A stretch of DNA of 64,000 nt. Source: JAAYAN01 sp964437215 (GTDB taxonomy: Bacteria > Bacteroidota > Ignavibacteria > Ignavibacteriales > Melioribacteraceae). Numbering within the stretch: position 1 is the first letter of the stretch; the number at the start of each line of letters is the position of its first letter. The DNA is taken from assembly GCA_964437215.1 (NCBI GenBank), contig CAYTFZ010000002.1, forward strand, positions 1 through 64,000, in the 5' to 3' direction. The notes beneath the pieces were generated by a model that had not been told where the DNA came from, did no database searches, and saw only the letters and a list, made by a program, of their open reading frames with translations. A program made the translations under genes and the position numbers. Shown piece by piece: positions 54,564 to 63,493 of the stretch.

Positions 54564-56215
54564 TTAAAAATATTATTATATTTTTTTTAATAATATTTGC
54601 TGCCGGCTGTGCAAATCAGCTTTCTCCAGGCGGTGGTGAAAGAGATAAAATCCCTCCGGAAATTACTGAATATTATCCTAAGGATAAAACTGTCAATTAT
54701 AATGAAAATGTAATTTCTTTAACTTTCAGCGAATATGTTGATCAAAGAAGCGTTAAAGATGCCATTTTTATTTCGCCTAAAATTAACGGTGAAATAGAAT
54801 ACAACTGGAGCGGGAAAAGTCTTGAAATAGAATTTGCCGATACTTCGCTAAAACCGAATTGTACATATGTTGTTACAATAGGAACAGATATTACAGATAT
54901 TAACGAGCGCAACAGGATAGCAGAACCCTTGGTATTTTCTTTTTCTACGGGAGATAAAATTGATGAAGGAAAAGTTTCAGGAAAGATTTATCACGACAAA
55001 CCGTCCGGAATTATGATATATGCATTTAAATTAGATTCCTCAGATGTAAATCCTTTATTGAATTTCCCCGATAACCTTACTCAAGCTGGAGAAAAGGGGG
55101 ATTACAACATAATGGGACTTAAGGAAGGAAAGTATCGCTTAATTGCTGTTAAGGATGAATTTCGCGACTTCAAGTATGATATTGGTTCCGATATGTTTGG
55201 TGTGTTGAATAATGATATTTTAATTAATGAGCTCGATACACAATCGGTTTCTTATGATTTTCTGCTTTCTGAAGAAGATACAACTGTCCCCGAGGTTGTA
55301 AATCTGACAATGACAGATGCCAATCATCTTATTATCGAATTCAGCGAACCTATTGACAGTTCAAAACTGATTAATGATGATTTTTATATAATCGATTCTA
55401 CATTAAACAAAAAAACAGATATCCGCTATTTGTTTAAGAATAAAAGTACAAAATATGTTTTAGTATTCAGCGATTCGATAATTTCATCAAACGATTACCA
55501 TTTATATGTTTCCAAACTTTCTGATAAAACCGGGAATATTAGTGAAAAACAAATTATCAGATTTACTGCAACTGATAAACCGGATACCTCTAAACCAAGA
55601 TTGCTTAGTATTTCACCGCTTAAAAGAACCGAATCTCTGTTGAACGAAACAGAATTCCAAATGTTATTCGACGAAGCCTTAAATTTGGAAGATGTTAATA
55701 AAAACATCTCTTTGCAAAAAAATGAGGACACATCTATAAACATTTCAGCAGAAAAAATTGATGATTCTAATTTCAATATTAAGATTAAAGATATTTTGGA
55801 ATCAAACACAGAATATACCTTCAGAATAAATTTAAGAAATCTTCCGGATATTGCCGGCAATACAACAGATACTACACTGATAAGAAAAATAAGGACAGAA
55901 AACGAACTCGATTACACCGGGGTTTCGGGTAACATAACAGCTTCAAAAAAAAATGTTCGAGTTATCCTTGAATCTTCAGATAAAAAAAACAGATATGAGA
56001 ATTATACTGACAGTTTAGGAATATTTAATTTTAATAAAGTAAAACCGGGTAAATATATCTTATGGGCTTATGAAGACAGCGATTCTTCAAAATCATTTTC
56101 TTACGGCAAGCCATATCCATTTAAACCTTCCGAAAAATTTGTTTTTTATCCCGATACAATAAATGTAAGAGCAAGATGGCCTGTGGGGGAAGTTAAATTA
56201 AATTTTAATAAATAA
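54560..56215 (+). CDS. Ig-like domain lipoprotein
   Basis: A 551-residue lipoprotein with lipobox AAGC (Cys near residue 17) followed by ANQLSPGGGERDKIPPEITEYYPKD. This opening, C-A-x(n)-GG-x2-D-x-IPP, is typical of the Bacteroidetes Ig-like (SbsA-type) lipoproteins. Three or so Ig-like repeats follow (about 35-130, 230-345, 345-450), each with ISLTFSEYVDQRS- or LIIEFSEPIDSSK-type strands, then a carboxypeptidase-regulatory-like domain (about 460-550, GIFNFNKVKPGKYILWAYED). Function is unknown; likely a surface or periplasmic structural role. It is translationally coupled to mltG. Confidence 0.85.
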   Translation: MIKNIIIFFLIIFAAGCANQLSPGGGERDKIPPEITEYYPKDKTVNYNENVISLTFSEYVDQRSVKDAIFISPKINGEIEYNWSGKSLEIEFADTSLKPNCTYVVTIGTDITDINERNRIAEPLVFSFSTGDKIDEGKVSGKIYHDKPSGIMIYAFKLDSSDVNPLLNFPDNLTQAGEKGDYNIMGLKEGKYRLIAVKDEFRDFKYDIGSDMFGVLNNDILINELDTQSVSYDFLLSEEDTTVPEVVNLTMTDANHLIIEFSEPIDSSKLINDDFYIIDSTLNKKTDIRYLFKNKSTKYVLVFSDSIISSNDYHLYVSKLSDKTGNISEKQIIRFTATDKPDTSKPRLLSISPLKRTESLLNETEFQMLFDEALNLEDVNKNISLQKNEDTSINISAEKIDDSNFNIKIKDILESNTEYTFRINLRNLPDIAGNTTDTTLIRKIRTENELDYTGVSGNITASKKNVRVILESSDKKNRYENYTDSLGIFNFNKVKPGKYILWAYEDSDSSKSFSYGKPYPFKPSEKFVFYPDTINVRARWPVGEVKLNFNK

Positions 56216-56290
56216 ATTTGTTAGTAAATTAATACTGTTTTTAACATCCGATAAAGCAGAATAAGCACTTCAATTTTGGCTAAGGGCAAA

Positions 56291-56298
56291 TAATTTTG
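56291..56298 (+). promoter_or_regulatory. Possible -7 box upstream of glgA
   Basis: TAATTTTG matches TAnnTTTG exactly, 38 bp before the glgA start. No well-spaced TTTG was found upstream (the nearest is only 12 bp away), so the promoter is only half supported. Confidence 0.35.
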
Positions 56299-56335
56299 TA
56301 AATTAACACTTCCGAAAAAAAAGGATTAGTGAATA

Positions 56336-57826
56336 ATGTCGCCACTCCGTCAACTGAAAATTTTATTTGTAACACCCGAAATATTACCAATGGTAAAAAC
56401 GGGCGGAGTTGCAGATGTATCTTCAGCTCTTCCGCAGAAACTTCAGGAACTTGGGCATCAGGTAAGAATTGTTATTCCTAAATACGGTCTTATCGATGAA
56501 AAAAAACATAAAATTCATGAGGTATCCCGCTTAAAAGATATCACGGTTAAAATAGGTGAGAAAGAAGTTTTATACTCAATCAGATCTTCTTTCTTAAAAG
56601 GATACAAAGAAAGAATACAAATTTATCTGATTGATAATGATGAATATTTTGCGAAAAGAAAAAGTTTATATGCCAATCCTTTAACAAACGAACCATATCA
56701 AGATAACGATGAAAGATTTATCCTTTTTACTCATGCAGTTTTCGAATTAATAGTTAAATTAAAATGGATTCCCGATGTAATTCACTGCAATGATTGGCAA
56801 TGCGGTTTAATACCTGCATATTTGAAGAATAACTTTAATCATTTTGAAGAATTATCTCAGATAAAAACATTGTTTACCATACATAATCTCGGAGATCAGG
56901 GAGAATTCAGCGTAGAACATTTTAATAATACAGGACTACCTGAAAATTTATTAAACGACAAGCATTTTCTTCATAACGGAAAAATTAATTTTATGAAAAC
57001 AGGGTTAATGTTTTCTGATAGAATCAGCACCGTAAGTGAAAATTATGCACAGGAAATATGCAACGATGAATTATTCGGAGCAGGTCTTCATAAAGTTTTA
57101 TCACAAAGGAAAGATGATATTTTTGGCATAATAAACGGAATTGATGAAAGACTATGGAATCCTGAAAAGGATAATCTGATTATTAAAAACTATTCAATGA
57201 AAAATATCAGCGACAAAAGAGAAAACAAAAAACATTTGCTTGAAAAGTTCGGGATTGAATTCGATGAAAATATTCCTGTTATAGGGATGATTTCTAAACT
57301 TACGGATTTTAAAGGATTTGATCTTGTTCAAGAATGTTTCGAAAAAATAATGGCTTTAGATTCAGTATTGATAATATTAGGAACCGGTGAAAAAAAATAT
57401 CACCATTTTTTCGAAAATGCAGTTTCAAAGTTTTCTGATAAATTCGGCTGCTACCTCGGTTACGATGAAGAATTAGCTCACCTTATTGAAGCCGGAGCTG
57501 ATATGTTTTTAATGCCTTCGCGGTTTGAACCTTGCGGCTTGAATCAAATGTACAGTCTTGTCTATGGTACAATTCCCATTGTCCGTAACACCGGTGGGCT
57601 GGCTGATACAGTAAGGAATTATAACGGCGACGATAACGGGAACGGTTTTGTTTTTAAAAAATACTGCTGCAATGAAATGTATAAAGAGATAGAGCGTGCA
57701 GTTAAAATTTTCAAAAATGACCAAAAAAGCTGGCAAAAGCTTATAAAAAACGGAATGAAATCAAATTTTAATTGGCTCGATTCTTCCAAAAATTATATCG
57801 AGTTATATAAAGAATTATTGAACTGA
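56336..57826 (+). CDS. glgA: Glycogen synthase (ADP-glucose type, GT5)
   Basis: GlgA extends alpha-1,4-glucan from ADP-glucose. The 496-residue GT-B protein begins ILFVTPEILPMVKTGGVADVSSALP, with the KTGG loop that binds the nucleotide sugar, VIHCNDWQCGLIPAYL, FTIHNLGDQGEF, a second Rossmann half (VIGMISKLTDFKGFDL), and the sugar-nucleotide site MPSRFEPCGLNQMYSLVYGTIPIVRNTGGLADTV. The length is normal. gmhB follows with a one-base overlap. No glgB, glgC or glgP is in the window. Confidence 0.93.
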   Translation: MSPLRQLKILFVTPEILPMVKTGGVADVSSALPQKLQELGHQVRIVIPKYGLIDEKKHKIHEVSRLKDITVKIGEKEVLYSIRSSFLKGYKERIQIYLIDNDEYFAKRKSLYANPLTNEPYQDNDERFILFTHAVFELIVKLKWIPDVIHCNDWQCGLIPAYLKNNFNHFEELSQIKTLFTIHNLGDQGEFSVEHFNNTGLPENLLNDKHFLHNGKINFMKTGLMFSDRISTVSENYAQEICNDELFGAGLHKVLSQRKDDIFGIINGIDERLWNPEKDNLIIKNYSMKNISDKRENKKHLLEKFGIEFDENIPVIGMISKLTDFKGFDLVQECFEKIMALDSVLIILGTGEKKYHHFFENAVSKFSDKFGCYLGYDEELAHLIEAGADMFLMPSRFEPCGLNQMYSLVYGTIPIVRNTGGLADTVRNYNGDDNGNGFVFKKYCCNEMYKEIERAVKIFKNDQKSWQKLIKNGMKSNFNWLDSSKNYIELYKELLN

Positions 57827-58404
57827 TGCAGGATTTAAATAAAGCAGTATTTTTAGACCGGGACGGTACAATTAATTATGATCCCGGTTACTTGGGTAAC
57901 CCCGATGAGGTTAAGTTATATGATGGTGTTTCAGCCGGGATTTATAAATTAAAACAAAACGGCTTTTTAATTTTTGTTGTTTCAAATCAATCAGGCGTTT
58001 CCAGAGGAATAATAACGCGGGAACAAGTTGAATCGGTTAATGGTAGAATTAACCAATTATTAAAAAAATCGAACACCAAAGTTGATGAATTTTTTTATTG
58101 CCCATATCATCCGGATTATGACGATGCAGATAAATGCCGGTGCCGCAAGCCTTCTCCGGAAATGGTTTTTAATGCTGCCAGAAAATATAATATCAATTTA
58201 TCCGAATCTTTTTTTGTGGGCGATAGGGAAACAGATATTGAATGCGGGAAAAATGCCGGTTTGAAAACAATTCTTATTAAAAATACACTTACACAAAATC
58301 AAATAATTAGCTTGCAAAAGGCTGGAAAAACTCCCAATTTTGTAGCTGCAGATTTTATTGAAGTCTGTGAATTTATTCTTAGTGTTTCCATTGGAGGTAA
58401 TTGA
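57826..58404 (+). CDS. gmhB: D-glycero-D-manno-heptose-1,7-bisphosphate 7-phosphatase
   Basis: HAD-family phosphatase that makes heptose-1-phosphate for lipopolysaccharide core or related sugars. The 192-residue protein has motif I FLDRDGTI with D11 and D13, VSNQSGVSRG (motif II), the GmhB zinc site CPYHPDYDDADKCRCRKP, and FVGDRETDIECGKNAGLKT (motif IV). The zinc ligands separate it from HisB-type phosphatases. It overlaps glgA by one base and is followed by a lipoprotein gene. Confidence 0.9.
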   Translation: MQDLNKAVFLDRDGTINYDPGYLGNPDEVKLYDGVSAGIYKLKQNGFLIFVVSNQSGVSRGIITREQVESVNGRINQLLKKSNTKVDEFFYCPYHPDYDDADKCRCRKPSPEMVFNAARKYNINLSESFFVGDRETDIECGKNAGLKTILIKNTLTQNQIISLQKAGKTPNFVAADFIEVCEFILSVSIGGN

Positions 58405-59631
58405 TTGCGATTTATCTATATTCTTTTTTTTGTTATTGCAGTATTTATATCATCCTGCGAAGAAAATCCTACTGAAGTGGGTAAAAAAATAATCGAAGAA
58501 AATGCATTTGGAGATGTTATTGGCAGAGATACGCTCGATTCATATTCAGATAATATTTCAGTAAAATCAAAAAGTTTTATCGGTCCCGAACTTTCCTTTA
58601 ATTATAATTCAACAAATTATGCAGGAAGAATTGTAGATCAGTATACTGAGTCCAAAGCTTCGTTAGTGATGATGTTAATTTCGTATTTATCGGATACTAC
58701 ATATATAACAGCATTAAAAAATGGTTCTGTAATAGTTGAAAGTGCCAGGTTTGTTATTCTTCCAAAATCTACTATCGGTAATGAGGATGATTATTGGGAT
58801 ATTGATGTTCATCCGTTAACATCAGTATGGAATGGAAGCTCGGGAATAAAAAAATCCGATATGGATACACTATGTGATAATTCGATAAATATGAAAACAG
58901 GTTCAATTGAAAAGCTTAACGACAGTCTGTATACTTTTCCTGTTGATAAACAAATTATGACTGAATGGTTATATACAAGAGCCGATGATTCTTTGGAATA
59001 TAAATATAAAGGGGTAGTTTTTACTCCAAAATCTGGTACAAAAAAGATGTTAGGTTTTAATTCCTCTGATTCTGTTTATATGCCTCGTATCGAAGTATTT
59101 GTACGAAAAACTGCTGGTGCTGAATTGGACACAGTTGTTTTCTATCCTAAATTTAAAGATGCAATGATGCACGTTGTTACTTATGGGCAGAGTTCGTTTG
59201 ACAACCAGAACATAGTCCTTCAAGGCGGTATTCCCATAAGAAGTTACCTGTTTTTTGATTATCTAAAACAACTTCCTGAAGATATTATTATAAATAAAGC
59301 TGTTTTAGAGTTGACAATTGATACACTGAAAGCTTTTAAAACCAATAATAAAATTGAAGCAGTTTATGTTTCTGCATTAAGTGACAGTTTGGATATATCA
59401 AAAATCAGTGAATCCTCGTCCTCATCTGAATTAACAAGGGAAAAGAATAAATTTATCGGTAATATCACCTCAATAATTGACGGCCAAAACTACTCAAAAA
59501 TAAACTTTGGTTTTTTACTTAGTGTTGAAGATGAGATTGGAAATATTAGCCGCGATATGATTTATTCGGAAAGCAATCCCGATCCTGAAAAAAGACCTAA
59601 ATTAACAATTTACTATACGAAGAAGAATTAA
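58405..59631 (+). CDS. Lipoprotein of unknown function
   Basis: A 408-residue lipoprotein: signal peptide MRFIYILFFVIAVFISS, lipobox Cys at residue 18 followed by EENPTEVGKK. The rest is beta-rich with repeated strand pattern (SASFVILPKS-type, AVLELTID) and shows two segments reminiscent of DNRLRE or DUF4270-type surface proteins; I do not claim either. The start is TTG at 58405, with GGAGGT six bases upstream, and the gene begins right after gmhB. Bacteroidetes often have a DUF4270 lipoprotein near glgA, which would fit (from memory). Confidence 0.6.
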   Translation: MRFIYILFFVIAVFISSCEENPTEVGKKIIEENAFGDVIGRDTLDSYSDNISVKSKSFIGPELSFNYNSTNYAGRIVDQYTESKASLVMMLISYLSDTTYITALKNGSVIVESARFVILPKSTIGNEDDYWDIDVHPLTSVWNGSSGIKKSDMDTLCDNSINMKTGSIEKLNDSLYTFPVDKQIMTEWLYTRADDSLEYKYKGVVFTPKSGTKKMLGFNSSDSVYMPRIEVFVRKTAGAELDTVVFYPKFKDAMMHVVTYGQSSFDNQNIVLQGGIPIRSYLFFDYLKQLPEDIIINKAVLELTIDTLKAFKTNNKIEAVYVSALSDSLDISKISESSSSSELTREKNKFIGNITSIIDGQNYSKINFGFLLSVEDEIGNISRDMIYSESNPDPEKRPKLTIYYTKKN

Positions 59632-59632
59632 T

Positions 59633-60886
59633 ATGATGAAAATTATAAAAATTATTTGTTCAGGTTTACTCGTTTTTTCTTCAATTTTTGCCGGAGGAGG
59701 TTCGGTATACTCACGTTACGGATTAGGAGATGTTTATTTTGGAACTAGTGCCAGAATTTCTGCAATGGGCGGATTGGGATTATCACTATCCGATAAGAAT
59801 TATATAAATAATTTGAATCCTGCCGGTTGGAACAGAATTAACCTAACACGAATTGAGTCGGGAATTAGCCTTTCTGCTAATAAATTAAAAGATGAATCAA
59901 GTAAATCAGTTTATAACGATTTTAATTTTAACGGCTTTTCAATAATTCTTCCACTGCAAAGAGATTATGGAATTACTTTAGCCGGTGGAATGATGCCAGT
60001 AACTAATGTCCAGTATAATATTACAACTAATGTTACCGAAGGTGATGAAAATTATAATTTGACTTACAAAGGATCAGGAGGATTGTCGAAGTTGTTTTTA
60101 GGACTTTCATACCGTCACGCAACAGATATATCTTTTGGAGCATCATTTGAATTTTATACCGGAAAAAACGAGTACACTTCAGGAATATATTTCCAGAATT
60201 CCTCGCAAAATTACAATTCAGAATATGTTACTACTTGCAACTTTAAAGGAATAGGATGGAATTTTGGTATAATAAGCAACGATTTATCAAAACTTATTGA
60301 TCAGCAATTTATTAGCGATTTAAGAATTGGATTGACATATAACTATGTTGGTAAATTAGATACAGATATTCTGAATATTTCAAATACAATTGTTTATTCT
60401 GAAATTTTAGGTGATACAACATCTTCCGGAAGATATGATACAAATATTCCGGAATCTTTTGGAACGGGATTATCATTTAAGCTGGATGAGAATTATCTAT
60501 TTACTTTTGATTATTTAACTCAATTCTGGAAAAATTTAAATTTTGCCGGAAATGAGGCAACTGGTTTAAGAAATTTACAAAAAATTGGCATTGGATTTGA
60601 ATATAACAGACATGCATCACAATTCGATTCGTTCTGGGAACAGATGATTTTCAGGTGTGGTTTAAGCTTTGAAAACACACAGTACCGGATAAACGGAAAG
60701 GATATTAAACAGATTGTTGGAGGAGGAGGTTTTTCAATACCAATGGGAGCTCAGAGTTATTTAGATTTTGGTTTTCAGTATGGACGAAGAGGAACAGCTA
60801 CTTCGGGATTATTGAAAGAGGACTTTTTCAAAGCTGATATATCATTCAGTTTTGGAGATTTGTGGTTTATTAGAACAGAAAGATAA
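59633..60886 (+). CDS. Outer-membrane barrel protein (FadL/PorV-like)
   Basis: A 417-residue protein with a signal peptide (MMKIIKIICSGLLVFSSIFA) and a long beta barrel. The mature start GGSVYSRYGLGDVYFGTSARISAMGGLGLSL, with DKNYINNLNPAGW, is a pattern found in FadL-like Bacteroidetes outer-membrane proteins. The C-terminus (DISFSFGDLWFIRTER) carries the aromatic strand end. Specific function is unknown. It begins one base after the previous stop and is followed by a TPR protein, suggesting a shared envelope function. Confidence 0.7.
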   Translation: MMKIIKIICSGLLVFSSIFAGGGSVYSRYGLGDVYFGTSARISAMGGLGLSLSDKNYINNLNPAGWNRINLTRIESGISLSANKLKDESSKSVYNDFNFNGFSIILPLQRDYGITLAGGMMPVTNVQYNITTNVTEGDENYNLTYKGSGGLSKLFLGLSYRHATDISFGASFEFYTGKNEYTSGIYFQNSSQNYNSEYVTTCNFKGIGWNFGIISNDLSKLIDQQFISDLRIGLTYNYVGKLDTDILNISNTIVYSEILGDTTSSGRYDTNIPESFGTGLSFKLDENYLFTFDYLTQFWKNLNFAGNEATGLRNLQKIGIGFEYNRHASQFDSFWEQMIFRCGLSFENTQYRINGKDIKQIVGGGGFSIPMGAQSYLDFGFQYGRRGTATSGLLKEDFFKADISFSFGDLWFIRTER

Positions 60887-60911
60887 ATTCAAGAAAATAG
60901 GAGATAATAAA

Positions 60912-62168
60912 TTGAAAACTTTAAAATTTGTACTATTTGCTGTTGCGCTTGTATGTTTTAGTGCACAAACCTTTAGTCAGACTAATGATGCGGAAATAAT
61001 GTCAAAGTTCAGTCTTTTTTACGAATATCAGCGCAATAATGATATGTTATCTGCATATCCATATGGTTTGGAGGTGATTAATGCAGATCCTTCTAAATTT
61101 ATTAAATTTGGTATTTTTAGAAAAATGGATATTATTTTATTTGCTCTTCACGATAGCACCGATACATCAGCGGATGATAAAGTTAAATATGAAAAGGATG
61201 CTATGACTATATATGATAATGCTATTAAGTATGAACCTGAAAAAGCAGGCTATTATACTGCACGTAAAGCATATGTTATGGAAGTGTGGTTAAATAAACC
61301 AATTTCTGATGTTTTTACTGTATATGAAGAAGCAATTGCTTTGGATGAAAATGTTGATCCTTATTATCAGGATAGATTAGGACAAATGTATAAAGAATTA
61401 GCATTAGATAATTCGTCATATAAAGTTTTTGGTCTTCAGTTATATCAAAAACTGCAAGAAAAATATCCGGATGAACAGAGATGGGCTCTCAGAATGGCTG
61501 AATTTGCGGATGGTTTAGAAGATTTAGCCAGAATAATGTTTGAGTTGTGGGAAAAAGATAAAGAAAATGATACAAATGCATGGAGTTCAGCTAATACAAG
61601 TATGCGTGCAAACCTCTATGATTTAGCCAAACAACCCCTTGAATCTCTTACAAAGAAACATCCCGAAGTTGTAAATTACTGGGTACAGCTTGGTTTAGTC
61701 TATTCGAAATTAGATGAAAGAGATAATGCAATTGAAGCATATAAACAATTGATTAAATTAGAACCTTCTAATAAAGACGCTTATATTAACATAGCTTTGG
61801 TTTATAAGAAAATGAACCAGCTTTCTGTATCTCGTTCTTATCTTCAAAAGGCTTCATCAGTATCCGAAAACTGGGATTATCCTATATTTATTGAAGCTCA
61901 ATTATATGAACAAGCCATCAGTAATTGTTCTTCTGGACAGGTATCATTTGAAGATAAAGTTGCATATAAACTTGCATACGATACATATTTAAAAGCTGCT
62001 AGAATGGGAGGACAACATTCAGGATCTGCCAGTGAAAGAGCCGGATCACTTAAAAATGCTTGTCCAACACAAGAAGATTATTTCTTCAGAAATTATAAAT
62101 CGGGAAATGAAATTGCAGTTAATGGTAAATGCTACGATTGGATTGGTAAAAAAATTGTTGTACCATAA
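60912..62168 (+). CDS. Exported tetratricopeptide-repeat protein
   Basis: A 418-residue secreted or periplasmic protein. The start is TTG at 60912 because it gives a clean signal peptide (MKTLKFVLFAVALVCFSAQTFSQ) and AGGAGA lies upstream; an ATG 60 bases earlier would place the signal internally. The mature part is helical with TPR motifs, best seen at YWVQLGLVYSKLDERDNAIEAYKQLIKLEPSNKDAYINIALVYKKM. The C-terminus contains CPTQEDYFFRNYKSGNE. TPR domains mediate protein-protein contacts; the partner may be the preceding barrel, by inference. Confidence 0.8.
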   Translation: MKTLKFVLFAVALVCFSAQTFSQTNDAEIMSKFSLFYEYQRNNDMLSAYPYGLEVINADPSKFIKFGIFRKMDIILFALHDSTDTSADDKVKYEKDAMTIYDNAIKYEPEKAGYYTARKAYVMEVWLNKPISDVFTVYEEAIALDENVDPYYQDRLGQMYKELALDNSSYKVFGLQLYQKLQEKYPDEQRWALRMAEFADGLEDLARIMFELWEKDKENDTNAWSSANTSMRANLYDLAKQPLESLTKKHPEVVNYWVQLGLVYSKLDERDNAIEAYKQLIKLEPSNKDAYINIALVYKKMNQLSVSRSYLQKASSVSENWDYPIFIEAQLYEQAISNCSSGQVSFEDKVAYKLAYDTYLKAARMGGQHSGSASERAGSLKNACPTQEDYFFRNYKSGNEIAVNGKCYDWIGKKIVVP

Positions 62169-62188
62169 AAATTAAAACAGGAACAGTG

Positions 62189-63484
62189 ATGTTAAAATAC
62201 TTAGAAAATGATAAAGAAATACTTGAAATTGCAAAAAAAGAAATATTCAGGCAGCAGAATAATTTAGAACTTATTGCCAGCGAGAATTTTGTCTCGATGG
62301 CTGTTCTTTCAGCTGCCGGATCAGTATTAACAAATAAATATGCCGAAGGCTACAGCGGTAAACGATATTATGGTGGTTGTGAAGTTGTTGATATGGCTGA
62401 AGATTTAGCTATAGAAAGGCTTAAAAAAATATTTAATGCCGAATATGCAAATGTACAGCCACATTCAGGTTCGCAGGCAAATATGGCTGTACTTATGACT
62501 TTGCTGAAACCTGGAGATACATTTCTTGGATTGAGCCTTGATCATGGAGGACATTTAACTCATGGTTCTCCGGTGAATTTTTCGGGACAATTATACAAAG
62601 CTGTTGGATATCCATTAAATAAAGATACTCAGCAGCTTGATTACAATATTGTAGAAAGCTTAGTTAAGGAACATAAACCTAAATTGATAATTACCGGGGC
62701 AAGCGCTTATTCGCGTGATTGGGACTATTCTAAATTCCGTGAAATTGCTGACAGATATAATACTTTGCTTATGTGCGATATGGCTCATCCTGCCGGAATG
62801 ATTGCAAAAGGATTGCTGAATAATCCTTTGCCGTATTGCGATGTTGTAACTTCTACAACTCATAAAACACTTAGAGGTCCTCGCGGAGGTGTAATTTTAA
62901 TCGGAAAAGATAAAGAAAATCCGATGGGAATTAAAACATTAAAAGGCGATCGGGTAAAGATGATGTCCGAGGTTTTTGACAGTCAGGTTATGCCTGGAAT
63001 TCAGGGCGGTCCTTTAATGCACGTAATAATGGCAAAAGCTGTTGCTTTTGGTGAGGTATTAAGTGAATCATTTACAGGATATGCCCAGCAGATTAAGAAA
63101 AACGCAAAAGTTCTATCTGAAAAATTAATTAAATCCGATTACAAAATTGTATCTGGCGGAACAGACAATCATTTGATGCTTGTTGATCTTTCAAATAAGA
63201 ATATTAGCGGAAAAGCTGCAGAAAAGGCTCTCGAAAAAGCTAATATTACTGTTAATAAGAATATGATTCCATTCGATACAAAAAGTCCGTTTGTTACAAG
63301 CGGTATCAGAATAGGAACACCGGCAATGACAACACGCGGTATGAAAGAACAAGAAATGGAAATAATTGCCGAGTTAATAAACCAAGTAATTGTAAATCCT
63401 GAAAATGAAACTGTAATTGAAAATGTAAAAAAAGATGTAATCAATTTATGTTCAAAATTCCCTCTTTATTCAGAATTAATTTGA
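62189..63484 (+). CDS. glyA: Serine hydroxymethyltransferase
   Basis: PLP enzyme interconverting serine and glycine while loading methylene-tetrahydrofolate. The protein has ASENFVS, TNKYAEGYSGKRYYGGCEVVD, SGSQANMAVL, the PLP lysine K226 in STTHKTLRGPRGG, MPGIQGGPLMHVI, and SGIRIGTPAMTTRG. The ATG at 62189 (431 residues) is preferred over the GTG three bases earlier because AGGAA then has 4-nt spacing. tatC follows after 9 bp. Confidence 0.97.
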   Translation: MLKYLENDKEILEIAKKEIFRQQNNLELIASENFVSMAVLSAAGSVLTNKYAEGYSGKRYYGGCEVVDMAEDLAIERLKKIFNAEYANVQPHSGSQANMAVLMTLLKPGDTFLGLSLDHGGHLTHGSPVNFSGQLYKAVGYPLNKDTQQLDYNIVESLVKEHKPKLIITGASAYSRDWDYSKFREIADRYNTLLMCDMAHPAGMIAKGLLNNPLPYCDVVTSTTHKTLRGPRGGVILIGKDKENPMGIKTLKGDRVKMMSEVFDSQVMPGIQGGPLMHVIMAKAVAFGEVLSESFTGYAQQIKKNAKVLSEKLIKSDYKIVSGGTDNHLMLVDLSNKNISGKAAEKALEKANITVNKNMIPFDTKSPFVTSGIRIGTPAMTTRGMKEQEMEIIAELINQVIVNPENETVIENVKKDVINLCSKFPLYSELI

Positions 63485-63493
63485 AAATGAATA

